A stretch of 64,000 nt of DNA from Megascapheus bottae (Eukaryota > Chordata > Mammalia > Rodentia > Geomyidae), in NCBI GenBank assembly GCA_024803745.1, contig JANJXV010000006.1, positions 45,539,001 to 45,603,000 of the forward strand, read 5' to 3'. The notes beneath the pieces were generated by a model. That model was not told the origin of the DNA, did not search any database, and was given only the letters and a program-made list of their open reading frames with translations. The position numbers were made by a program, and so were the translations under genes. Positions 40,201 to 54,900 of the stretch are shown one piece after another (position 1 is the first letter of the stretch; each line of letters starts with the position of its first letter).

Positions 40201-43200
40201 TGTTCATAACTTTTGTCATCTGCTGAAAAATAATTCCTATCTATAATCTTACTGTTAAAACACTTCCATATGTAGTTTTAAAATTTTTGAAATATAAAAC
40301 ATACCCTCCTATTGACATATCAAAGTATTTTTTGCTGTGAATGTTTAAAATTTTAAACTGTTATAAATTACAAAGAATGGTGTCATAAGAATAAAGTTAT
40401 CTGCAGTCAATATCACCCAATATCATGTTATTAGAGAGTATCTGATTTCCAGACATTTGGTTAAAATATTGCCTTTTAAAAAGTTAAAAAAATAAATTAA
40501 AAAAAAATTTTTAAGTTTTAAGTTTTGGGCCAGGAGTTTGGTAGAGTGCTTGCCTAGCATGCATGAAGACCTGGGTTTGATTCCTCGGTACCACATACAT
40601 AGAAAAAAGCCAGAAGTGGTGCTGAGGCTCAAGTGGTAGAGCTCTAGTCTTGAGAATGTCCAAGGACAGTGCTTAGGCCCTGAACTCAAGCCCAGGACTG
40701 GCAAAAAAAAAAAAAAAAAAAGTTTTAAGTTTCCCCCAATCTTGAGAAAATCAATCCATTATAATTGTTGACAGATATCTGCAGACAAACTATATTATTT
40801 ACTTTTAACTAGAACTAATGTTTCTACAAAAATGTAATATTAAAAAATGAATTGCTCATTTTGATTTTTTTTCTGTGTGTCTACTGGTCCTGGGGTTTGA
40901 ACTCAAAGCCTAGACATGTCCTTGAGCTTCCTTTGCTCAAAGCTAGCACTCTACTACTTGAGCTACAGCTCCACTTACAGCTTTTGTTTTCCTTTCTTTT
41001 CTTTTTTTTTTTTTTTTTTGCTGTTTATTGAAGATAAGAGTCTGGTGGACTTTTCTGAACTGATGTCCTCAGACCCCAGCCTCCTGAATAGCTAGGAATA
41101 CAGGCACGAGCCACTAGCACTCAGCTCATTTTTGACCTTCTAAATGACATAAAAGGTGACCTCAAATATTCAGAACCTTTCCTAGAATTTTGGATTTCAA
41201 GGACTAGTAAAATTTCAACAAAAATTCTAGCTAGAGCCGAGTCCAAAAATAAATATATTCACTGCCTGCTTATATAACTAACCCCTCTGTATATCACCTT
41301 TATAATAACAATAATTTTTTAAATTCTAGCTAACATGGGATGCCCCCCTTTTTCTTTTTTCTTTTTTAATTTTATTTATGGGGTGATGTACAGAGGGGTT
41401 ACAGTTACATTCATCAGGTAGTGGGTCCATTACTTCTTCAACATTATTACCCTTTCCCAGGTTTTGCTCCCACTTTACCTCCCCCCACCTTCTCCCAATC
41501 AAATATTTACCTTTCCCATTTTCAAATGTTTCTTTGGGTCTGGCTTACTTCACTTAATATGATTTCTTCCAAGTCTTTCCATTTCCTTACAAATGGGGCA
41601 ATGTCATTCTTTCTGATGGCAGCATATACAATGTGCATATACACCACATGTTCTTGATCCATTCATCTACTGAGTGCCCCCTTTTTTCTTTGGCAAATAA
41701 AAATATAACAAAACTGCCCTCTTTCAACATCTCTTTTCATAAATAAAAGCAAGAAAGATGTTTACATTCCTTTAATTATTAATACAGTAGCCATTACATT
41801 CCTTTGTGACTAGACTAACATTTTGGACAAATATATTTAGATACTTTGTGAGAATTTTTCCCCCAAATATACTTACAATTCAGAACTACACCAACAACCA
41901 AAATATGTCCTCCTTCCTGAGGCCCTCTTCACACTTTCCCATATCAGCCAAGAGCCTTAATATCCTTCCAGTTAGGCTTAAAACGTTGATTCATAATCAT
42001 TCCTTCATGAAACCTACTGCATAACTAAGATGTCAATCTCTCTCCCTCTCTCTCTCCCTCTCACAGACTTTTTGTGCATGGTTGGGCTTTGAGCCACGAT
42101 CCTCAGATCTCATTCTCCTAAGTAGCTAGGATTGCAGGTGTGAGCCACTGGTGCCAGGCCTAAATCCTTCTTTCCTCTTCATATCCACTTAAACCAACAG
42201 AGTACAAACCATTATCATATTATTCAGACTTCTTTAACAATGTACTTTATGGTTCTATCTCTAATTTCTCAATCTATTCTCCATACTAGAATAGTATTTC
42301 CCAAAACAACACTACAATACTCATCTGTAATTAATTTCTGCTCTTAGAATAAAAGATAAAGTCCAATTTCCTTCACACAATAGCCAAGTACCTCTCAAAT
42401 CTCATTTTCCACTGGTACCCCCTATTCAGATGGGTTCACTCATTGTCACAAAATATTTTACCTTCCACCATTTTTCCCTAAGGAGAATAACCTTTATCCT
42501 TTCCGGATCCTATGTCAGACCTAAATCAAAGTCACAGACAGCTCTAGTTCTCAGTGACTGTTCCTCTTGTTAAAAGCCATTTGAGCCGAGCGGTGACGCC
42601 TGTAATCCTAGCTACTCGGGAAGCTGAGATCTGAGGATCAAGGTACAAAGCCAGTCTGGGCACAAAAGGACCGGAGACTCTTATCTCCAATTAACCCCAA
42701 AAAATGAGAAGTAGGGCTTTGGCTCAAGGGTAGGATGGTAGCCTTGAACTGAAGAGTTCAGGGACAATGCCCGAGCCCAGTTCAGGCTCCAGGACCCGCC
42801 CCCTAAAAAAGGCATTTGACACTACTTAATATGTTTTATATTAGTGTTTTGATATCTCAAAAGATAAAGTATATGAAAGTGTTTTACAAACTAAATACTT
42901 TTTAAATAAATGTAAAAGCCCTGAAATTCCAAAGTATGAGGGAATGATTTCAGATATGGGGCAATACATACCTCGGATCATACTGATGATTAATAAAAAA
43001 AATTAAGTATGTAGGCATGAAATCCACAGAAGGCATGACCCATAAAAAAGTGAACCAGAGAGTATTTGCATGAAAGATTAGGATATGATGTTTGGTGAGG
43101 TGAAGAAGCCACCAACATAAAGACATTCAGAGCTAATGTAATTATAATAGACCCAAATCCAAAAATGGTTTCTGATTAAATAACTGGGTCCAAGCATATC

Positions 43201-43662
43201 ACTAGTAAACAGCAGAATGCATACTGCAACTAATTAAATCAATAGAGGCCTGGTTATGTGAAGCCTGGAGAACTTTAATGCATAAGGTTTGGCAGATCTA
43301 AAATGATGATGTTAAATAATGGTGAAGATTATGACAGCAGTAGTGGTAATGAGTCATGGGGTACTGTCTAGGACAGAACCAATGGAAAGGTGAATACTGA
43401 GTAATAAAAATGATAAAAGAGGGCTGGGAGTTTGGTCTAGTGGTAGAGTGGTTGCCTAGCATGCATGAAGACCCAAATTCAATTCCTCAATACCACATAC
43501 ACAGAAAATAGCTGGAAGTGGTGCTGTGACTCAAGTGGTAGAGCCGGAGCCTTGAGGAAAAAAATCCAAGGAGAGTACCCAGGCCCTGAGTTCATGCCCC
43601 AAGATGGGGGGGGGGGGGGAAGGATAAAAGGATTGTGTGTGCGTGCGTGCGTGTGTGCGTGC

Positions 43663-43699
<37 letters not shown>

Positions 43700-46600
43700 G
43701 ACAGCATTATGAAACTCATCAAATGCTGTTTGAAAAAGGAAGAAGAAAAGGAAAGAATAGGAACATGAGGAAGACATGAATATGTTCAGAGTGCACCAGG
43801 CATTTTTCATGTGGAAATACAACTTTAAAGCATTAGAAATGTATATGGAAACAATAGCTTTATATTGTGTAATTGTTGTTCTTAATGTACTATGTTATCT
43901 CTTCTTTTTTTTTTTTTTTTTTTTTTTTTGCCAGTCCTGGCCTTGAGCTCAGGGCCTGAGCACTGTCCTTGGACTTTCTCAAGGCTAGAGCTCTACCACT
44001 TGAGCCTCAGCACCACTTCTGGCTTTTTTTCTATGTATGTGGTACCGAGGAATCGAACCCGGGTCTTCGTGCATACTAGGCAAGCACTCAACCACTAGGC
44101 CAAACTCCTGGCCCCTATCTCTTCTTTTTTTGCCTTTGGTTTAATTCCATATTGTTATTGTATCTGTCTTTGTTACTTGGTATATTGTATATATGTTTAT
44201 TTATTTATTAGAAATCAGAAAGGGAAGGGAGGAAAACAAGATGATTGGGAGAGGGTGGGGGAAGGAAATGGAGACAAAAACATGAGAAGGGGTATGAATG
44301 TGTTAGAAATAATGCACCTACTACCTGGTGCAAGTTAACTGTAATCCCTATGACAATAAAAATTTTTTAAAAATAAAACAATTAGGGCTAGGAGTTTGGC
44401 CTAGTGGTAGAGTGCTTGCCTAGCATGCATGAAGACCCGGGTTCGATTCCTCAGTACCACATACATAGAAAAAAGCTGGAAGTGGTGCTGAGGCTCAAGT
44501 GGTAGAGCTCTAGCCTTGAGAAAGTGCAAGGACAGTGCTCAGGCCCTGAGTTCAAGTCCAGGACTGGCAAAAAAAAATGGAATGCCTTAAAAAAAAAAAG
44601 TAAGAAAAAAAATTAACAAAAATAAAACAATTAAAAAAAAGAAATACCTGCCAGGGTGACAATAAAAAAATTTTTTTTAATAAAACAATTAAAAAAAACA
44701 AAAAGAAATACCTGCCGGGGGTGGTGGCTCACACTTGTAATCCTAGTTATGCAGGAGGCTTAGATCTGAGGCTCAAGTTTCAAAGTCAGCCTGGCACAAA
44801 AGGACCTGAGACTCTTATCTCCAATTTAACCTCTAGAAAACTGGTAAGTGGGGCTTGGCTCCAGGGTAGGGTAGTAGCCTTGAGCTGAAGAGCTCTGGGA
44901 CAATGCCCAGACCCAGGGGTAGGGGGGTAGCCTTGAGCTCAAGAGCTCAGGGACAGTACCCAGGCTGAGTTCAAGTCCCATAACCTACAAAACAACAAAC
45001 AACAACAACAAAAAAAAACCTATATGATTCTTAGTCTTTGTATTTCTTAAAAGAAATAAAACATCTAAAAAATTAGAAATGTATACTAATTAAAAATTTT
45101 AAAAAGGCGGAAGAGTAGCTTAGTGGTAGAGTGCTGGCTTAGCATGCACAAAGTCCTGGTTCAATTTCTTGGTACCACATATACAGAAAAAGCCAGAAGT
45201 GGTACTGTGGCTCAAGGGGCAGAGTGCTAGCCTTAAGCAGAAAAATATCCAAGGACAGTGCCCAGGCCCTGAGTTCAAGCCCTGAGATTAGCCAATAAAT
45301 AAATAAATAATGAAAAGAATGAGGTCATAGCTCAATGGTTGAGTGCTTACCTAGCACATAAGAGGATGTAGGTTTAATCCTCAGAATTCCAGAAAGACAT
45401 TTTAGGCTCATGTCTAGGATCAACAGGATATTTGAACAAACAAAATTTAGACTTGATTCTCTTACCAAGCCCTGAGTTGAAACTCCAGGACTGGGGAAAA
45501 AAGGGGGGGGAGGAAACCACAAAAAATACAAGTACTACATAAGTTATTACTATATGTGAAAATACTTATAGTGCTGTTTTTTATCCCCTAAACCAAGAAC
45601 AGAAACTACACAGAATAACTCCATTAATCTTCGGCAATAATAGTGATGATGGCATGGAGTTGAAGAGTCAAGTGACTGAAAAGGTTTTTGTTGCCATCAG
45701 TTACCTAGACATATTTATTGATGTCATGCTGTGTTCACCAAATTTAAGAGGGGAGGGGGTACTCAAGTATTTATAATTACAGTAAGACTTCACATTTTAA
45801 TGGAGTAAAGTAAAAAGAAGGAAATTAAAACACAGGCAGGTATAAGGTTAGTACTTCAAATTCATGCCACCAAGTTCCAGATTCTTGCTAGCAATTTATA
45901 AATTGTGCTCTACATTTTCTATCAGGAAAAAATGTTCTAAAGGGAAAGATGATTGGCACTGTCAAAAAAAGGAAGCAAGGGCTGAGAGCATAACATAGTG
46001 GTAGAGTATTGGCCTAGCATGCCTTGGTACCACATACTCAGGAAAAGCTGGAAGTGGTGCTGTGGCTCAAGTGGCAGAGTGCTAGCCTTAAGCAAAAAGA
46101 AAAAAAAGTGTCCAAGGACAATGCCCAGGCCCTGAATTCAAGCTCCAGGACTAGGGGAGTGGGAGGAAGCAATGAGTCACAATGCCAGAAAAAACTTATT
46201 ATTTCTACTATTATACTTAATGTGTCCACATGGAAAACGTCTTCAGAAAAAACCATTACTGAATTAACCAAAGATTAAAAGTTTAAAAATTCAAAACAAA
46301 TGCTTTTACCACCCCATACTTCAATCACTGTCCCCAAATTCTTGATAACACAGAAGAATTCATCCCCGATAAGCTTATTAACTGCACTTATTTTTATGTG
46401 GTTACATTAAAGATAGTTCATACAGTTGTTTCAGATGCTGGTGAAATGACATAGAAAAATAATAGAACTGAATTTAATAATTTAAAAGTTAAAAATATAA
46501 AGCCATATCTTGTGAAAATTAACAATGATTCTAAAAACATATTGCTGAAAAGATGCACTATACTAAAACAAATTGGAAAAGAGCTCACTGATCTTAATGG

Positions 46601-48926
46601 TGTTAAAATAGTACAATAAGCCAGGCATGGTGGCTCACACCTATAATCCTAGCTACTCAGGAGGCTAAGACCTGAGGATCAAAGTTCAAAGCCAGCCAGG
46701 CACAAAAGGACCTGAGACTTTTATCTCCAATTAACCTCCAGAAAATGGGAAGTGAGGCTTGACTCAAGAGTAGGGTGGAATGTCATGAGAAAGAGTATCA
46801 ATGTTTGTAAAGTTACGCACCTTTTATCTGGTGAATATAATGTAACCCTTCTATTAATCACAATAAAAAAAACTTTAATAAAAAAAAAAAAAGAGTAGGG
46901 TGGAAGCCTTGAGCTGAAGAGCTCAGGGGCGGCACCAGCTCAAGCCCCATGACCCACAAAAAAAAAAAAAGTACAATAATTACTGTTATATATCAGGCAT
47001 TATTAACTGTTTAAATATGCTAAATCTTTTCATTTTCATGAGTATTTAATTATTCAATACTGCTAGCAACTTCAGCTCCATTTTATAGTTGGGTAGTATA
47101 AAGGCATAGATAGATAAAATAGCCTGCCCAAGTACCATTATTAACACTGGGGTAAGTTTTTATAACAGAGCAGCTGAAGAGTGAGTGTGACATACTTCCT
47201 CAGTAAGACATTTACCCTCCATTTTTTTCCTACAGAAAAAGCAGACTCCATATGATAAACCTGTGTCATTCTCCCATCGTATGCTCTTTTCTTGGCCTTT
47301 GCACTGGTTAATCCTGACTGTCAAAATGACTAGATTGAGGAATGCCTATAAGTTTAGTGTTTGTGAGGAAATATCCAGAGACAATTAAATTAGTTCATGA
47401 GGGCTCCAACCTAAACATGATGAGCTTATAATAAAATACCATTGAGGCCATGCACAAGCATTAACTCAAGGTGGATCAAAGACCTCAACGTCAGACCGGA
47501 AACCGTGTAACTGCTACATGATAAAGTAGGAGAGACACTGGAACTCATAGGCACAGGCAAAACATTCCTGAACAGAATCCCAGGGTCACAACAGATTGGA
47601 GAGAGACTCAATAAGTGGGACTACCTAAAAATAAAAAGTTTCTGTACAGATAAAAACATAGTTGCAAAAGTAGAGAGACAGCCAACCAACTGGGAAAAGA
47701 TATTCACCAACAATACATCTGACAAATGCTTAATATCCAGTATCTACAGGGAACTCAAGAAACTAATCCCCCCCCCAAACCCAATAAACCATTCACTAAA
47801 TGGGCAAGGGAAATAAAGAGAGACTTATCACAAAGAAGAGATTAAAATGGCAGAAAAGCATATGAGAAAATGTTCAACATCTATGGTCATAAAGGAAATG
47901 CAAATAAAAACAACCCTAAGATACCACCTTACCCCAACAAGAATGGCCAAGATTTTGAACTCAAAATGGCAGTTGCTGGTGGGGTTGTGGAAAAGAAGGA
48001 ACCCTACTACACTGTTGGTGGGAATGCAGACTAGTTCAGCCACTCTGGAAAGCAGTGTGGAGGTTTCTTAAAGAACTGAAAATAGACCTTCCCTACGATC
48101 CTGTCATACCACTTCTGGGCATCTATCCTGAACATCATAACCCAAGATATTATAAGGACACCTGCTCAGCTATGTTCATCTCTGCACTATTCACAATAGC
48201 CAGGCGATAGAAACAATCCAGATGCCCTACTGCAGATAAACGGATATAGAAAATGAGGTATATATACACAATGGAATTCTACTTAGCCAACAGACAAGAT
48301 AAAATAATGGCATTCACAGGGAAGTGGATGAATCTAGAGTGAATCATGTTGAGTGAGACAAGTCAAAACCTAAGGAACAAAAGGCACATGGTATCCTTAA
48401 TATGCGGCTATTAAATCCAAAGAGTACAAGAGCAAGGACTCAATAACTGCATACCCAAAGCTATAGACATGGTAATGGAAATACAAACATAACTATATAG
48501 ACATAAAAACCTATAACTCTATAGATATAATGTTTTATTTCATAAATTAATATGTTTCTATGACATACAAACCCTTAGCCTAATTTTGATTAAGTTCTAA
48601 ATACTAAGTCCCAGTGATTGTAAATAGAGATTCCCTCCTTGAACACTTGTTTGTTAAACTTGTCATTTAAAATATGATGTAAAAATCAACATCAATAAAT
48701 TCATTAATTAAAAAAATATATGAAAAAAAATTACCATTGAGACGGGGCAGGGAGTTTGGCCTAGTGGTAGAGTGCTTGCTGAGCATGCACGAAGACCCAG
48801 GTTCAATTCCTCGGTACCACATACATAGAAAAAAGCCAGAATTGGTGCTGAGGCTCAAGTGGTAGAGCTCTAGCCTTGAGAAAGTCCAAGCACAGTGCTC
48901 AGGCCCTGAGCTCAAGCCCGGGACTG

Positions 48927-48959
<33 letters not shown>

Positions 48960-51900
48960 ATTAAGACATAATAAAACATAAGAGGTAAGGCCTGAATGGA
49001 GGAAATACAGGTTCTTAACTGTATCTCCTTTCTGCCCACCATGATGTGAAATGCTCTGCTCTGCCATGCCCTCCATGATGAAACTGTGAGCTATCCTAAA
49101 TTCCTCCTCAACTGTTTTGTCATACTGACCAGAAAAGTAACTACTCTAGAAATCTGGTACCAGTAGAGTCACTACTGTGACCAAGCCTGACCACACAGTT
49201 CTTACACCTTTGAAACTGATTTGCAGAAGGAATTTTAAAACATTTGGACTTGCAGGTTCAAAGTTTAGAATGTTATAAGCAAAGCTTAATGACTAACTCT
49301 AAAGAGAGCATCTAAGACCAAGATGTCAACAGGAAGATGTACAGTAAGGATTAGATTCATCCAAAGATTTGGGTGGAAATGAGAAGTCTCCTGGGAATTG
49401 GACTAGAGGCTTAATCATGTTATATTCTAGAAATTAATTTCTCTACATTTTGTCCATGTCCTAAGACTCTGGATGAGTTAAATTTAAAAAAATGGACTAT
49501 TTTGCAAAGGAAATTTCAAGGCAACACAGAATACAGGGTGTGACACATAGTTATTTTTGGCTGCTTTCAGCTAGGTTTACAGTAAGACTGGGTACAAAAA
49601 AAGCAAATCAGAAATATCTGAAAAATAAGCAGTTTGAGGAGAAAAAAAAGAAAGGAAGCATGTTTAAAGCTTCAAACAAGAATAGCGTGGTTATAGGATT
49701 AAATCCAAATGGATCAAAGACCTTGAGGTTTTAAAAGTAGATACCCTGAAAACTTTACAAGAAATAGGAGATACACTAGGTCTCCTTGGCACAGGTCAAA
49801 ACTTTCTTAATAAAGACCCAGAAACACAACAAATTGAAGAAAGTTTGGACAAATGGGACTGTATTAAACTGCAGAGCTTCTGTATGGCAAAGGACATAGC
49901 TAGCAAGTTAAATAGAAAGCCCACAGAGTGGGAGAAGATCTTCACTAGCCATATAACAAAGTCCTCATATCTAAAATATAACTATAGCTAAAAACAAATT
50001 GAATCTCTCTAAAACAAATCTAAAAAAAAACAACCATCCCATTAAAAGGTCAGCTAAAGGGCCAGGAGTTTGGCCTAGTGGTAGACTGCTTGCCAAACAT
50101 GCACAAAGACCCAAGTTCGAGTCCTCGGTATTACATACATAGAAAAAGCTAGAAATGGTGTTGTGACTCAAATGGCAGAATACTAGCTTTGAGAAAAAAA
50201 AGCCCAAAGACAGCACTCAGGCCCTGAGTTCAAGCCCCAGGACTGGCCCAAAAAAAAAAAAAAAAAAAAAAAAAAGTGGGCAACTTAGAGATTCCTCTCA
50301 AGAGGAAATAAGAATGGCCAACAGGCACATGAAGAAAAGTTAGACATCTCTGACAATAAAAGAAATGCAAATCAAAACAACTTTGAGATTCCATCTCATT
50401 CCAGTTAGAGAAATCTACTAACAACAGATGCTGGAGGGGATGTGGCCAGGAGGGATCACTACTACACTGTTGGTGGGAGTGCCAACTCATTCAGCCACTA
50501 TAGAAAGCAGTATGGCGGTTCCTCAAAAGACTAAACATAGAGCTCCGCTATGATCCAACAATTCCACTACTTGGCATTTACCCACTTGTCCAGAAACAAG
50601 GACATACTAAATCCACTAGCACCACAAGGTTCACTGCAATACTAGTTACCATAGTAAAGATATGGAACCAACCCAGATGTTCCTCGGTTGATGAGTGGAT
50701 CAACAAGATGTGGTATTTACACACAATGGAATTCTATGCTGCTGCCAGAAAGAACGACATCGCCCCATTTGTAAGGAAATGGAAAGACTTGGAAAAAATC
50801 ATGTTAAGTGAAGTAAGCCAGACTCAAAGGAACATAGGCTCAATGATTTCCTTCATTTGTCATCATCAACAGAAACCTTGGGCTCTCCTAGTAGAGATTT
50901 GCAATAGAGCAATCCTAGATACTTAAGGTCATATAGAATGATGCTAAATAAACGGATCTCCAGGATATAGAAACAAAAGCCATATAATGAGTGATTGTTG
51001 TCCTTAATGTGCTATGTTATCTCTCATCTCATGTCCCTTGGTTATCTCATAGTTATAATATTTCACCTGGTTATCTGATATATTGTATAAATGCGTCTTT
51101 GGTTATTTGAAGTTGGATAGGGAAGGGAGGAAAACAAGATATGGAGCAGGGATGGGGGGGAGGGAAATGGAGACCAAGACATGAGAAAGGGTATCAATGT
51201 TTGTGAAGTAATGCACCTCTATCTGGTGAATATAATGAAACGCTTCTATTAATTACAATAAAAATATTTGAAAAAGAAAAAAAAAGAAATGCAAATCAAA
51301 ACAACTTTGAGATTCTGCCTCATTCCAGTTAGAATGGCCATTATCAAGAAATCGGGGATGTGGCCAGAAGGGATCCCTAGAAAATTGTTGGTGGGAGTGT
51401 AAACTCATTCAACCACTCTGGAAAGCAGTATGGTAATTCCTCTAAAAAACTAAACATAGAGCTCCCATATGACCCAGCAATCCTACTCCTTGGCATTTAC
51501 CCAAACATCCAGAAACAAGGATATACTAAAGCCTTTAGCACAATAATGTTCAGTGCAGCATTATTTATCATAGTGAAGACATGGAACCAACCCAGATGCT
51601 CCTCAGTAGATGACTGGATCAAGAAGATGTGGTACTTATACACAAGGGAATTCTATGCTGCCATCAGAAAGAATGGCATTGCCCCATTTGTAAGGAAATG
51701 GAAAGACTTGGAAAAACTCATATTAAGTGAAGTAAACCAGATCCAAAGAAACACAGGCTCCATGGTTTCTCTCATTAGCACACATCTAGGACTCTCCTAG
51801 CAGAGGATTACAATAGCTCAAAAACTAGGTACATAAGGTCATATAGGATGAGAGTAAATGATAGGATCTCTAGGATATGGAAGCAAGAGCTTTATCTTAT

Positions 51901-54900
51901 GTGATTGTTGTTCTTAATGTACTATATTATTTCTCTTTTTTTGTTCTTTGGTTCATCTCATATTGTTACTGTATCTGGTATACTTTGTTACCTGGTATAT
52001 TATATATACATTTATTTATTTGAAATAGGAAAGGGAAGGGGGGAAAACAAGATGATTGGAAGGAGGTGGGGGAGGGAAAAGGGGACAAAAACATAAGAAG
52101 GAATATGAAGGTGTGAGAAGTAATGCACTTACTAACTGGCGAATATAACTATATAATCCCTCTATACATTACCCCGACAATAAAAAAATAAAAAATAAAA
52201 ATAATTTTTTAAAAAAGAATGGTGTGGTTGTTAAAGCCAATAGAAAGGAATCTGAAACTGGGCACTGGCACAAAAAGACTAATGGTCTGAGGACAGCTCA
52301 GGACTACTAGACCCCAGTCATCTCAGTCTCCAGAGTATAAGTTTTTTGTTTTGTTTTTGTCAGTCATGGGGCTTGGACTCTGGACCTGCCTGTTGTCCCT
52401 GGGCTCTTCAGCTCAAGGCTACTGCCCTACCCCTTGACCCATAGCACCACTTCTGGTTTTCCAGTGGTTAACTACAGATAAGAGTCTCACCGTCTTCAGT
52501 GCTTTAGTGTGTTCTTTAGTGCCAGGGATGGCTTTGAACTGCAATTCTTGGATCTCAGCCTCCTGAGTAGCTAGGATTACAGGTATGAGCCATGGTGCCT
52601 GGCTCAGAGTTTCAACTGATTCTGAGTCCCAAATAACCCAACCTCCTTCTAGCTACTCTCTTCTCCCCTTTGCCACCTCACTTTGTTTCTTTTCATCAAC
52701 TGACCATGTTAATTTTTTAACACCTGTCTGTTTATATTCCACTAAGAAGATAAACTCTGATAGCAGTTATCTACTGTTTCATCTACTGCTCATCTACTGT
52801 TTAATACTCAACATCAAGAACAGTGCCTTAACATGCAGAAGATACTCTTATTTGTTGAAGCAATAAATTAATTCTATAAGTTTCTAAGTTACTGAAGTAT
52901 ACTGGCATAAAACTAGCATTCCAAATGCCTATTCCATTTACAAATCTCCCTTTTATTCTCAGAATAGAATTTTAAGAGGCTGGGAGTTTGGCTTAGTGGC
53001 AGAGTGCTTGCCTACCAGGCATGAAGTCCCAGGTTCGATACCTTAGTACCACATACATAGAAAAGCCAAAAGTGGTGCTGTGGCTCAAATGGCAGATCAT
53101 TAGCTTTGAGGAAGCCCCAAAGACAATGCCCTGAGTTCCCAGAACTGGGGGGAAAAAAGAATAAAATTTTAAATCCTTACAATTCTAAGTGCCTATACAA
53201 TCTAATCCCCACCTTGCACTCAGTTCCTTACCTCCCCTCCCCAGCTTCATGTTCTATCTATCCCCTCATCCTTCACCTAGGTTTTAAAATACTCAGAGAA
53301 CAACCTACTCCAAGAGTAAAGCTGAAGGATGCACTCTGCCCACTCATGATTTTGGAACCAGCTTCATTCACAGTCTCTTTCTTGTCCATCTGCTATACTC
53401 ACTCAGCTGAAGGATTAAAGATACTTGCCTTCTAATTTAGCATCAACTTTTATCAGCAATACAAATAATCAACCTATCATTGGGAGACATTGACTATAAA
53501 CTGTTCCTTTTTATAGATCTCTGAACCCTTTCTAGCTGATATACTAAATAAGTCTTTCCTAAATATACAACTAACATTATTCATAATATGAAATACAGGA
53601 AAATCATTTCCTTCCTGATTATGCTGCTTTGGGCTCTTTGCTTTAAATTCTGAATTTGGACAGAAGGCAATTTGTTTTTGTCAGTAGTTCATTTATTTGT
53701 ACAAGTACAATACTATCAAATAATTTCACCATAATACATTTGTCATTCTATGAGTGTAACTTTCCTTCAATAAAACAAACTATTTCAATGAACCATCTGT
53801 CTGCTTTTTTTGTTAGTCATTCTGCTCTACTAATGTTGTTCTAAATTAAAATATTTTTTAAAAACAATAGTATCGGGGCCGGGAGTTTGGCCTAGTGCTA
53901 GAGTGCTTGCCTAGCATGCACAAAGACCCGGGTTCGATTCCTCGGTACCACATACATAGCAAAAAGCCAGAAGTGGTGTTGAGGCTCAAGTGGTAGAGTG
54001 CTAGCCTTGAGAAAGTCCAAGGACAGTGCTCAGGCCCTGAGCCCAAGCCCAGGACTGGCAAAAACAAAAACAAAACAAACAAACAAACAAAAAAAAACAA
54101 TAGTATCTCACATCTTGTTATTTAACTAAAGGCTGAAAATTTCAGAGTCCTAAAATTTTTCAGTTATTTTTAAAGTATCTTATATCAGGAGATATGACTT
54201 TTTTGTTCACTCTTTGTTAAACAAAACATAAAGTCATTAATGACTCTTTATTTCTTTTAACCACTTAGAAGAAATGCTGACAAAAAAAAATTCAATAAAA
54301 CACTAAAGTTGCCAAGCACAGTGACTCATTCCTGTAACCCTAGCTACTCAGGAGGCTGAGATCTGAGAATTGCAGTTGAAAGCCACCTGAGCACTAAAGA
54401 ATGTGAGACTTTTTTTTTCCGTCATGGAACTTGAACTCTGGGCCTGGGCATTCTCTCTGAGCTCTTCAGCTGAAGGCTACCCTCATACCCCTTGAGCCAC
54501 AGCCCCACTTTCCATGTTCTAGTGATTAATTGAAGATAAGAATCTCACCTTCTTTAGTGCCCATGCTGGCTTTGAACTGTGATCCTCAGCTCTCAACCTG
54601 AGTAGTAGCTAGGATTACAGACATGAGCCACCACGCCCACCATGAACGTGAGAAATGAAGAGTGAGCAAATACAACCATAACATTCAATGCACATAAATG
54701 AAAATGGAACCAGGTAACTTCAGAGACTAGGTGGGGTTGAAAGAGATAGGGAGGATGGTGGTAGAAGGGGTGAAATCCATCAAAATGCATTGAACTCATC
54801 AACTGACATATTGAACTGAAACCTTATGTACATAACTTATTATTTTTTTAATCATGTGCTGAATGCCTGTTCCCCTACTCCTGACACTATTTTGAGAGAC

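Noticed and set aside
43531..43822. His/Thr/Arg repeat peptides
   Set aside because: Translations of the GT/GC microsatellite.
48667..48930. Recurrent minus-strand peptides such as [20 protein letters not shown] at many loci
   Set aside because: They are the reversed dimeric ID-like SINE read in one frame; the same peptide appears at 27851, 40423, 43892, 53858 and elsewhere.
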